Below, piece after piece: positions 1 to 6,137 of a DNA stretch of 8,738 nucleotides. The translations under genes and the position numbers were made by a program. This stretch comes from JBDTYT01 sp040005555 (GTDB lineage: Bacteria > Actinomycetota > UBA4738 > HRBIN12): assembly GCA_040005555.1 (NCBI GenBank), contig JBDTYT010000069.1, positions 1 through 8,738 of the forward strand, written 5' to 3'. Below the pieces are notes generated by a model. It was not told where the DNA came from and did no database searches. It saw nothing but the letters and a program-made list of their open reading frames with translations. How positions within the stretch are numbered: the stretch's first letter is position 1; every line of letters begins with the position of its first letter.

Positions 1-1260
1 AGCGTGGGAAGCGGCCCCTTCTACATCAAGGAGTACAAGGTCGGCGAGTACGTCCGGATGGTCCGCAACCCGTATTGGAGCGGGCCTGCTCCCCAGGTCG
101 ACGAGCTCGTCTACCGGATCTACAAGAACGACGACGCGCTGTCCCAGGCGTTGAAGACGGGCGAGGTCGACATGGCCTACCTGAGCGCCCCCAACATCTT
201 CAACTCGCTGAAGGGCCAGCCGAACATCACCACGATGGTGGGAAGCGTGCCCTCGTTCGACTACTTCAACATGAACGGAGGCTCCGCCCTCGAGCCGAAG
301 ACCAGCACCTTCACGCCTCACGGCGACGGACACCCGGCGCTGGCCGATCCCACCGTGCGCCTAGCGATCCGGATGGCGATCAACAGCCAGGAGCTCGTCG
401 ACAAGGTCTTACTCGGGTACGGGACACCGGGGACATCGATCATCCCACCCGTATCCGCGGCTGGCGCCAGGTGGGATCCCACCGGCACGAGTGACTACAT
501 CGCGTGGGACATCGCCGGGGCGAACAAGTTACTCGACGACGCCGGGTACAAGGACTGCAACGGGGACGGTATCCGGGAGATGCCCGGCTGCAAGCAGCCG
601 TCGCTCGAGTTCCGATACTTCACCAGGTCCAACGACCAGACGACGATCGATGCAGCTCCGTTCATCTCGAAGTGGCTCTCCGAGATCGGGATCAAGACCG
701 ACGTCTCGGCGGTGACCTCGGGCCGGCTGGGCGACCTGGAGAACGCCGGCGAGTTCGACTTGGCCCACTGGGGTTGGTACCCCGACATCGACCCCGACTC
801 CGCCCTGTCGTGGTTCCTGTGCGACCAGCGGCCGCCCGATGGGAGCACGTACGGGAACAACGACGCCTACTACTGCAACCCGACGTACGACAAGCTCTAC
901 AAGCAGCAGCAGGCCGAGCTCGACCTCACGAAGCGCTGGGAGATCGTCCACCAGATGGAAAAGATCTACTACGAGGACGTCGGGTACGTCATCCTCTGGT
1001 ACAGCCCGCTGTTCAGCGCCTGGCGCAGCGACCGATTCACCGGCTATCAACCGCAGCCGGCGCCGAACGGGGACCCCTTGCAGGGTTACGGCGGGCCGAG
1101 CACGTCCTGGCTGACCTTGCACGAGGTGAGCGCGGGGAGCGGGGCCCAAACCACCAAGGGAGTCCCGGCGGCCGTCTGGCTCCTCGTGGCGGGCGTGGTG
1201 CTCGTCCTGGGCGCGGTGCTGCTCAGACGCCGCCGGCGCGCCGAGGAGGACGAGGCCTGA
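1..1260 (+). CDS. Peptide-type ABC transporter solute-binding protein (family 5), 5'-truncated, C-terminally membrane-anchored
   Basis: The frame is open from the first base, so the N-terminus lies outside the window; 419 residues are visible, against roughly 500-600 for a full family 5 binding protein. Family hallmarks are the opening GSGPFYIKEYKVGEY segment, the RMAINSQELVDKVLLG stretch, the LLDDAGYKDCNGDGIRE loop (visible residues about 177-193) and the closing ILWYSPLFSAWRSDRFTGY block. It should capture an extracellular ligand (peptide, or another family 5 ligand such as a metal chelate or sugar) and deliver it to the permeases encoded just downstream. Four cysteines (visible residues 186, 197, 274, 292) form two closely spaced pairs that could be disulfides. 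Visible residues 390-408 form a hydrophobic helix followed by five arginines and an acidic tail, which reads as a C-terminal membrane anchor facing the cytoplasm. Family call is very secure; the ligand cannot be predicted. Confidence 0.95.
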   Translation, partial: SVGSGPFYIKEYKVGEYVRMVRNPYWSGPAPQVDELVYRIYKNDDALSQALKTGEVDMAYLSAPNIFNSLKGQPNITTMVGSVPSFDYFNMNGGSALEPKTSTFTPHGDGHPALADPTVRLAIRMAINSQELVDKVLLGYGTPGTSIIPPVSAAGARWDPTGTSDYIAWDIAGANKLLDDAGYKDCNGDGIREMPGCKQPSLEFRYFTRSNDQTTIDAAPFISKWLSEIGIKTDVSAVTSGRLGDLENAGEFDLAHWGWYPDIDPDSALSWFLCDQRPPDGSTYGNNDAYYCNPTYDKLYKQQQAELDLTKRWEIVHQMEKIYYEDVGYVILWYSPLFSAWRSDRFTGYQPQPAPNGDPLQGYGGPSTSWLTLHEVSAGSGAQTTKGVPAAVWLLVAGVVLVLGAVLLRRRRRAEEDEA

Positions 1261-1293
1261 GCGGCGGATCGAACAGGACCGGACGGAGACCAG

Positions 1294-2283
1294 GTGGGAA
1301 CACGTAAGTACCTGCTCGGCAAGATCCTGCAGGCGTTGCTCACCCTGGTCTTCGTCCTGTTCTTCAACTTCTTCTTGTTCCGGGTGATCCCGGGCGATCC
1401 CGCCGCCCTGCTCCTTCGCGGCAGCGCGGCCTTCAACCCGCAGAACCTCGCGCAAGCCACCCAGGACCTCGGGCTCGACAAGCCATTGCCGACGCAATTC
1501 GTGGTTTACGTGAAAGACACCCTCACCCTGAACTTCGGTCAATCCTTCTACCTGCGCGGCCAACCTGTCAGCTCGGTGATCGGGAACAAGATCTGGCCGA
1601 CGGTGTTGCTCGTCGGCACCTCGACGATCGCCTCCACGATCATCGGGTTGATCATCGGGATCTACGGCGGGTGGAAGCACGGAAGCACGTTCGACGTGAC
1701 CTCGCTGGGCTTCACGCTGTTCGCCTACGCGATGCCGGAGTTCTGGTTCGGCATCATCATCTTGATGATGTTCGCGGGAGGAGTGGGGATCTTCCCCTCC
1801 TTATTTCCCACCGGCGGCTACGAGACCCCCGCGGCGGGGCTGACCGGCTTCTCGCACGCCGTCGACGTCCTGAACCATATGGCGTTACCTTTCTTCGTCC
1901 TCACGGTGGCCTATCTCGGCGAGTACGCGATCATCATGCGGAACTCCCTGATCGACATCCTCGGGGACGACTTCATCGTGACGGCACGTGCCAAGGGCCT
2001 CCGAGAGAAGGAGATCCTCTGGCGGCACTCGGTCCCGAACGCGCTCCTGCCGACGATGACGGTCACGCTGCTGTCCCTCGGCTTCGTGTTCTCGGGTGCC
2101 ATCACGATCGAGTACGTCTTCTCGTGGCCCGGGCTCGGCTGGCTCACCGTGCAGGCGATCGACAACAAGGACTTCCCGTTGTTGCAGGGCCTGTTCCTGC
2201 TCTTCTCCGCCGCCGTGATCATCGCCAACCTGGTGGCGGATGTCCTGTATTCGTACCTCGACCCTCGCGTGAGAGCGGCGTAG
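1294..2283 (+). CDS. dppB: Dpp/Opp-type ABC transporter permease, DppB-like
   Basis: Inner-membrane permease of 329 residues, the usual length for DppB/OppB. It pairs with the DppC-like protein to form the channel. The first membrane segment (about residues 9-30) runs into the RVIPGDPAALL motif, which is diagnostic of this subfamily. Several further hydrophobic helices follow, giving the expected six. The cytoplasmic EAA loop that docks on the ATPase is at about residues 231-255 (ARAKGLREKEILWRHSVPN, then LLP). The GTG start at 1294 is chosen because GGAG at 1285-1288 sits 5 nt upstream and the N-terminus aligns with family expectation. It begins 33 bp after the binding-protein stop, so it is in the same operon. 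The symbol is at family level only; opp or another substrate class is equally possible. Confidence 0.95.
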   Translation: MGTRKYLLGKILQALLTLVFVLFFNFFLFRVIPGDPAALLLRGSAAFNPQNLAQATQDLGLDKPLPTQFVVYVKDTLTLNFGQSFYLRGQPVSSVIGNKIWPTVLLVGTSTIASTIIGLIIGIYGGWKHGSTFDVTSLGFTLFAYAMPEFWFGIIILMMFAGGVGIFPSLFPTGGYETPAAGLTGFSHAVDVLNHMALPFFVLTVAYLGEYAIIMRNSLIDILGDDFIVTARAKGLREKEILWRHSVPNALLPTMTVTLLSLGFVFSGAITIEYVFSWPGLGWLTVQAIDNKDFPLLQGLFLLFSAAVIIANLVADVLYSYLDPRVRAA

Positions 2284-2286
2284 CCG

Positions 2287-3258
2287 GTGCGCATCCCCGA
2301 GCTCCAGCCCAAGGGCGACGCGCCCGTACTCGTGGATGCGGGCGACGTCCCGCCGCCGATCGCGCCCAAGAGCCCTCGAGCGATCACGTGGGCTCGCCGG
2401 AAACGATCGTTCCTGCGCGTCTGGGCCGTCTATCGCAGCAACAAGATGGGGATGTGGGGCCTGTACATCCTCGCCTTCTTCATCGCGGTCGCCGTCTTCG
2501 CGCCGCTGATCGCAAGCAAGGAGGGACTTGATCCGACATGCGCGTGCACCGGCACGCCCTTCTCGCCGCCGAGCCTGCATTTCCCGTTCGGGACGGACAA
2601 CTTCGGCCGTTCGGTGCTGACCCTCACGATCTGGGGATCGCGCATCTCGCTCGTCGTCGGCCTGGTCGCCACGCTGATCTCGATCGTGATCGGATCCCTG
2701 ATCGGGATCATCGCCGGCTATCGGGGCGGCTGGTCCGAAACCGCCCTGATGCGACTGACCGATTGGTTCTTGGTGATCCCGTTCTTGCCGCTCGCGATCG
2801 TGCTGGTCTCGGTCCTCGGACGGTCGTTGGCCGTCATCATCATCGTGATCGGCGTGACGTCATGGCCCAGCACGGCCCGGGTCGTGCGGGCGCAGGTGCT
2901 CTCGGTGAAGACCCGGCCCTACGTGGAGCGATCTCGCGCACTCGGCGCGGGGAGCTGGCACCTCATCGGTCGACACATCTTGCCGAACGTGGGACCGCTC
3001 ATCTTCGCGAACACGATCATCCTGATCGCGATCGCCATCTTGTCCGAGTCGGCCCTCGCCTTCCTCGGTCTCGGTGACCCGCTGTCGATCTCGTGGGGCA
3101 CGGTCCTGGAGTTCGCGTTCGGTGCCGGGGCGGCGGGCGCCGGCCAGTGGTGGTGGCTGGTCCCTCCAGGTCTCGCGATCGTGTTCGTGGTGCTCGCGTT
3201 CACGATGTGCGGGTTCGCGCTCGACGAGATCCTCAACCCGAAGCTGCGTGAGCGATGA
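2287..3258 (+). CDS. dppC: Dpp/Opp-type ABC transporter permease, DppC-like
   Basis: Second permease subunit, 323 residues. A cytosolic N-terminal tail of about 50 residues leads into the first membrane helix (GLYILAFFIAVAVFAPLIA), as in the OppC N-terminal domain. The extracellular loop then carries the family motif FGTDNFGRSVLTLTIWGSRISL in split form, beginning near residue 100. The EAA loop is at residues 214-233 (E214, G220, P233). The first extracellular loop contains a CAC dipeptide-spaced cysteine pair, which is unusual for the family but of unknown meaning. The GTG start lies 3 bp after the dppB stop; GAGAG at 2271-2275 is a weak Shine-Dalgarno, so reinitiation after dppB is likely. 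Its stop overlaps the next start as ATGA. The first possible ATG in frame would remove the tail and is less likely. Confidence 0.94.
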   Translation: MRIPELQPKGDAPVLVDAGDVPPPIAPKSPRAITWARRKRSFLRVWAVYRSNKMGMWGLYILAFFIAVAVFAPLIASKEGLDPTCACTGTPFSPPSLHFPFGTDNFGRSVLTLTIWGSRISLVVGLVATLISIVIGSLIGIIAGYRGGWSETALMRLTDWFLVIPFLPLAIVLVSVLGRSLAVIIIVIGVTSWPSTARVVRAQVLSVKTRPYVERSRALGAGSWHLIGRHILPNVGPLIFANTIILIAIAILSESALAFLGLGDPLSISWGTVLEFAFGAGAAGAGQWWWLVPPGLAIVFVVLAFTMCGFALDEILNPKLRER

Positions 3259-4238
3259 GCCTCTTGTCGGTCCGCGATCTCACCGTCACCTACCAGACCC
3301 AGACCGGTCCGGTCCCGGCTGTACGCGGGGTGTCGTTCGACATCGACCGCGGCGAGGTGCTGGGCATGGCGGGCGAATCCGGCTGCGGCAAGTCGACGGT
3401 GGTGAACGCGATCATGCGGCTGTTGCCGCCCAAAGCCAAGGTCGGCGGCGAGGTCCTGCTGAACGGCGAGGACGTCTTGAAGATGAAACCGGGGCGGCTC
3501 CGCGCCGTCCGGTGGACGGAAGCCGCGGTCATCTTCCAGGGCGCGATGCACGCCCTGAACCCCGTGCAGCGGATCGGCGACCAGATCGCCGAGGCCATCG
3601 TGATCCACGGTCAGTCCAGCGAACGTCAGGCGCTCGTGAGGGTGGGTGCGCTCCTCGAGCAAGTGGGGCTGCCCCCGCGGCGCCTCAACGATTACCCACA
3701 CGAGCTCTCGGGCGGGCAGAAGCAACGCGTGATGATCGCCATGGCGCTCGCGTGTAGCCCCAGCCTGGTCATCGCCGACGAGCCCACCACCGCTCTCGAC
3801 GTGATGGTGCAAGCGCAGGTCCTCAAGCTGCTGAACGAGCTGCAGCACGAACTCGGGTTGGCGATCCTGTTCATCACCCACGATCTTTCGGTGCTCGTGG
3901 AGGTGTGCGATCAGCTCGCGATCATGTACGCCGGCAAGATCGTCGAGGAGGGCTCGTCCGTGAAGGTGTTCGGCCAGCCGGCCCATCCGTATACGTCCGC
4001 GCTTGCCGGAGCCTTCCCGGCGATCGGCGACCATCGCTTCCGCCTGGCCCCCTCGGGTCTCGGGGGCGACCCGCCCCAGCCCGAGGCCATCCCGTCAGGC
4101 TGCTCGTTCCACCCGCGCTGCCCGCTCGCGTTCGAGGAGTGTCCGGTGACCGAACCGCAGCTGTATCCAGCCGGCGACGGCCGCAAAGCGGCGTGCCTGT
4201 TGATCGAGCACGGAGCATCGATTGGAGCGCAGCCGTGA
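3255..4238 (+). CDS. dppD: Dpp/Opp-type ABC transporter ATPase, DppD-like
   Basis: Cytoplasmic nucleotide-binding subunit of 327 residues that powers the importer. The visible ABC motifs are Walker A GESGCGKST (40-48), Q-loop FQ (94-95), signature LSGGQKQR (151-158), Walker B LVIADEP (171-177), D-loop ALD (180-182) and the switch histidine H209. The C-terminal oligopeptide/dipeptide extension (from about 245) contains PSGCSFHPRCP and four cysteines at 283, 289, 296 and 314 (C-X5-C-X6-C-X17-C). In some characterised DppD proteins this region binds a [4Fe-4S] cluster. After the Q-loop the sequence is FQGAMHALNP rather than the commoner FQDPMTSLNP. The ATG start overlaps the dppC stop by 4 bp, indicating translational coupling. 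All catalytic residues look intact. The call is secure; dpp versus opp is not resolved. Confidence 0.96.
   Translation: MSLLSVRDLTVTYQTQTGPVPAVRGVSFDIDRGEVLGMAGESGCGKSTVVNAIMRLLPPKAKVGGEVLLNGEDVLKMKPGRLRAVRWTEAAVIFQGAMHALNPVQRIGDQIAEAIVIHGQSSERQALVRVGALLEQVGLPPRRLNDYPHELSGGQKQRVMIAMALACSPSLVIADEPTTALDVMVQAQVLKLLNELQHELGLAILFITHDLSVLVEVCDQLAIMYAGKIVEEGSSVKVFGQPAHPYTSALAGAFPAIGDHRFRLAPSGLGGDPPQPEAIPSGCSFHPRCPLAFEECPVTEPQLYPAGDGRKAACLLIEHGASIGAQP
4224..4227 (+). promoter_or_regulatory. Ribosome binding site fixing the dppF start
   Basis: GGAG lies 7 nt before GTG 4235, inside the end of dppD. The combination of this site with the GTGA overlap decides against the longer upstream open frame, which would overlap dppD by more than 300 bp. 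Confidence 0.7.
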
Positions 4239-5296
4239 GCGCTCCCGCACCCACCGAGGTCGCCCAGCCCGTCCTCGAGGTCCGTGACCTGCACGTCCGG
4301 TTCCAGGGACGCCTGGGCCTGGGAGCGGGGTTGATCGGCAAGAAGGCCGTCGAGGCTCGAGCGGTGGACGGCGTGAACCTGAAGCTCTTTCCCGGCGAGG
4401 TGCTGGCGCTCGCGGGCGAGTCAGGCTGCGGCAAGACGACGCTCGCGCGAACGATCATGGGGCTCGAGAAGCCCCGGAGCGGTCAGATCTTCTTCGAGGG
4501 CAAGCCGCTCGCCGACCTGAAGAAGTACCGGCGCCGGGTGCAGATGGTGTTCCAGGACCCCACGGCTGCGCTCAACCCACGACAGACGATCTACGAGTCG
4601 GTGGCTGAAGGGGTGCGCATCCACGGCATCGGCCGAGCCGCGGACGCGCTGACGGAGGAGCAGATGGTGGCTCGGGCGCTCTCACGCGCGGGCCTTCGTC
4701 CGCCCGAACGCTTCTACCTCAACTACCCGCACGAGCTCTCGGGCGGCCAGCGACAGCGTGTGGTGATCGCGGGCGCCCTCGTGCTCGATCCCGAGGTGAT
4801 CGTGGCCGACGAGCCCGTCTCCAGCCTCGATGCCTCGGTGCGCGGCGAGATCCTCAAGTTGCTGCTCGGGCTGCGCAACGACCTCGACATCGCGATGCTC
4901 GTCGTCACACACGACCTCGGGCTCGCGTGGACGATCGCCGACCGGGTGGCGGTGATGTATCTCGGCCGCATCGTCGAGATCGGCCCAGCCGAGGACGTCC
5001 TGACGCGACCGATCCATCCGTATACGAAAGCGCTGCTCAACGTGGTTCCCGAAGCCGGTGGTCTGGACCGGCCGTTCCTCAGCGGCGAGCCGCCCGACCC
5101 GACCCGGATCCCGGATGGCTGCCGGTTCCATCCTCGCTGTCCCGAGGTCGCCTCGGGTGCGGCGAAGGCCGCCGGCGTCGAGGCCAAGTGCACGGGCGAG
5201 GATCTCGGGCTCGAGCGGTTCCGTGTGGAGCACTTCGCGGCGTGCCACCTTGCACGACTCCGGGCCGCGACCGATACCGAACCGTCCGACGTCTAG
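4235..5296 (+). CDS. dppF: Dpp/Opp-type ABC transporter ATPase, DppF-like
   Basis: Second nucleotide-binding subunit, 353 residues, expected to heterodimerise with the DppD-like ATPase. Motifs are Walker A GESGCGKTT (61-69), Q-loop FQDPTAALNP (106-115), signature LSGGQRQR (168-175), Walker B VIVADEP (188-194), D-loop SLD (197-199) and H226. The C-terminal extension has cysteines at 296, 302, 319 and 337 (C-X5-C-X16-C-X17-C). This is the same layout as its partner, with about ten extra residues between the second and third. The open frame extends farther upstream, but GTG 4235 is chosen because it overlaps the dppD stop as GTGA, has GGAG at 4224-4227 with 7 nt spacing, and puts the ABC domain at the normal distance from the N-terminus. 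It is the last gene of the operon and ends in a CTAG shared with the convergent gene. Confidence 0.95.
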   Translation: MSAPAPTEVAQPVLEVRDLHVRFQGRLGLGAGLIGKKAVEARAVDGVNLKLFPGEVLALAGESGCGKTTLARTIMGLEKPRSGQIFFEGKPLADLKKYRRRVQMVFQDPTAALNPRQTIYESVAEGVRIHGIGRAADALTEEQMVARALSRAGLRPPERFYLNYPHELSGGQRQRVVIAGALVLDPEVIVADEPVSSLDASVRGEILKLLLGLRNDLDIAMLVVTHDLGLAWTIADRVAVMYLGRIVEIGPAEDVLTRPIHPYTKALLNVVPEAGGLDRPFLSGEPPDPTRIPDGCRFHPRCPEVASGAAKAAGVEAKCTGEDLGLERFRVEHFAACHLARLRAATDTEPSDV

Positions 5297-5967
5297 CGCG
5301 GCTCGCCCGTCCGTTCCGGCATCGGTGCCCCTCCGCCGTCGGTCTCCTGCTCGTCGCCCTTCAGGACGCCCAGGATCGCCTCCATCTCGGTGTCGCCCAC
5401 GGGCGCGTCGCGCGCAGAACCGCGGGCGGCGGTAAGGAGCGTGCGCAGGTTGCTCTCGGCCATCTCGACGCGCCCTTCGAGCTCGCGGACCCGCGCCGTG
5501 AGCGTCTGCGCCCGCCGAACCGCTTCGTCCTTCGCCTCACGGGCTTCTTTGGCCTCGTCACGCGAGGTGCGAGCCGCAGCACGCAGGGTCGCGACCTCCT
5601 TGCCGAGCTCGATCAGACGCTCGATCGCTTCGTGCCCGACGTCCGAGTAGGTCGGGTGCCCCCCGGCGGAAGAAGGCTCGACGTTCTTCGGGGCTCTGCG
5701 AACGGCCTTGCGCTTGGGCCGGGGTACCTGTTCCCGTTCGCCCGGCTCGATCGGACGCCCATCGAGCAGCCGGTAGCGGCCGCCCACGATCTCGAGGCGC
5801 CGGCGGGCGAGGAGCGCCCGCATCGCGCGGGCCGCCGCGAGCGGCTCCGAGACACCGATCTCGCGGCCGATCTCGGCAGGCGAGAGCTCGGCCAGCTCAC
5901 CGGGCGGCAGTTTGCCCGCAACCGCGGCGAGGAAGGCGTTGGCTCGATCCAAGCTCTCTTGGTTCAT
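5293..5967 (-). CDS. Putative winged-helix and coiled-coil protein of unknown function
   Basis: I do not recognise a named family. From the ATG at 5967 the product has 224 residues. Residues about 5-70 look like a winged helix: helices, then SPAEIGREIGVSEPLAAARAM as a helix-turn-helix-like unit (about 29-50), a basic helix, and GRYRLL (63-68) as a wing strand. Residues 71-105 form a basic, proline-rich linker (PRPKRKAVRRAPK). Residues about 113-182 are a long charged amphipathic helix rich in Ala, Glu, Arg and Leu, probably coiled coil and therefore oligomerising. The acidic, glycine-rich tail looks disordered. There is no signal peptide or membrane helix. A DNA-binding or nucleoid-associated role is inference. 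An alternative TTG start at 6021 would add 18 residues and has a better Shine-Dalgarno. The gene is divergent from the CoA-transferase and convergent with dppF. Confidence 0.8.
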   Translation of the reverse strand: MNQESLDRANAFLAAVAGKLPPGELAELSPAEIGREIGVSEPLAAARAMRALLARRRLEIVGGRYRLLDGRPIEPGEREQVPRPKRKAVRRAPKNVEPSSAGGHPTYSDVGHEAIERLIELGKEVATLRAAARTSRDEAKEAREAKDEAVRRAQTLTARVRELEGRVEMAESNLRTLLTAARGSARDAPVGDTEMEAILGVLKGDEQETDGGGAPMPERTGEPR

Positions 5968-6021
5968 GGCCCTATCGTGACCGATTCGGGCCGCACAGCG
6001 CCACCTGAGAAAGAGTGACAA

Positions 6022-6038
6022 AAACGATCCCTCCGTTT
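6022..6038 (+). promoter_or_regulatory. Possible operator dyad between divergent genes
   Basis: AAACG (6022-6026) and CGTTT (6034-6038) form an inverted repeat with a 7-bp spacer. Its right arm overlaps the first two bases of the -35 box of the + strand promoter, and the dyad lies just upstream of the divergent winged-helix gene. That position would suit an autoregulated operator. The arms are only 5 bp, so chance is a serious alternative. Confidence 0.25.
6030..6034 (-). promoter_or_regulatory. Shine-Dalgarno-like site supporting an alternative TTG start at 6021
   Basis: Read on the - strand, GGAGG (6034 to 6030) precedes a TTG at 6021-6019 by 8 nt, an ideal spacing. This TTG is in frame with the winged-helix gene and would add 18 residues. 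Against it, the added codons end in G/C less often than the rest of the gene, and the added peptide does not look like part of the winged-helix domain. ATG 5967 has only a weak AGGG close upstream. The start therefore remains unresolved. Confidence 0.35.
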
Positions 6039-6066
6039 GACCGCCGTCGGAAGCCCGCGGTATAAA
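6037..6066 (+). promoter_or_regulatory. Predicted housekeeping-sigma promoter for the CoA-transferase/methyltransferase unit
   Basis: TTGACC (6037-6042) and TATAAA (6061-6066) each match the -35 and -10 consensus at five of six positions and are 18 bp apart. The AT-rich -10 box stands out in a very GC-rich background, and the site lies in the only sizeable intergenic gap of the window. Transcription would start near 6072-6074, about 65 nt before the preferred TTG start, at the foot of a strong stem-loop. Confidence 0.6.
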
Positions 6067-6070
6067 GCGC

Positions 6071-6113
6071 GTGGCGCCGCTGGAACCCTCGGGTTCCGGC
6101 GGTGCCGCTTTTT
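6071..6113 (+). terminator. Stem-loop followed by T5: intrinsic-terminator-like structure in the leader
   Basis: Arms 6071-6088 and 6091-6108 pair along their whole length (18 positions) in + strand RNA, including three G-U wobbles; sterically, the innermost pair probably opens to give a CUCG tetraloop. Five T residues follow at 6109-6113. On the - strand the three wobbles become A-C mismatches, so the structure belongs to + strand transcripts. It could be an attenuator for the downstream genes, a terminator stopping + strand read-through from the importer operon across the antisense gene, or a 5' stabilising hairpin. The pairing is directly visible; the role is inferred. Confidence 0.6.
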
Positions 6114-6128
6114 GGCGGCCGCCCCTCC

Positions 6129-6134
6129 GAGGAG
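6129..6134 (+). promoter_or_regulatory. Ribosome binding site favouring the TTG 6138 start of the CoA-transferase
   Basis: GAGGAG sits immediately upstream of TTG 6138; the GAGG core is 5 nt away. The competing GTG at 6102 has no Shine-Dalgarno and lies inside the right arm of the leader stem-loop. Confidence 0.55.
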
Positions 6135-6137
6135 ACC

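Noticed and set aside
529..1680. A 383-codon open frame on the - strand, antisense to the binding protein and dppB.
   Set aside because: Low-complexity, Arg/Pro/Asp-rich translation without motifs; it is the usual antisense artefact of high-GC coding sequence over two secure genes.
2680..2715. A cluster of GATC/GGATC words in dppC that looks repeat-like.
   Set aside because: Explained by isoleucine ATC codons after G-ending codons in a membrane helix; no regular unit or spacing.
2919..4034. A 371-codon - strand open frame across dppC and dppD.
   Set aside because: It mirrors two secure ABC transporter genes and has no recognisable domain of its own.
4927..6018. A 363-codon + strand open frame from within dppF across the convergent gene.
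   Set aside because: Its first part is out of frame inside dppF and the rest is antisense to the winged-helix gene; the composition is Arg/Pro/Ala-rich with no motif.
6102..6137. GTG 6102 as the CoA-transferase start (397 residues).
   Set aside because: It has no Shine-Dalgarno and sits in the right arm of the leader stem-loop, whereas TTG 6138 has GAGGAG upstream. It is not fully excluded and is noted with the gene.
5968..6137. Riboswitch in the divergent leader.
   Set aside because: Apart from the single stem-loop with T5 there is no multi-helix aptamer-like arrangement, and the predicted leader is only about 65 nt.
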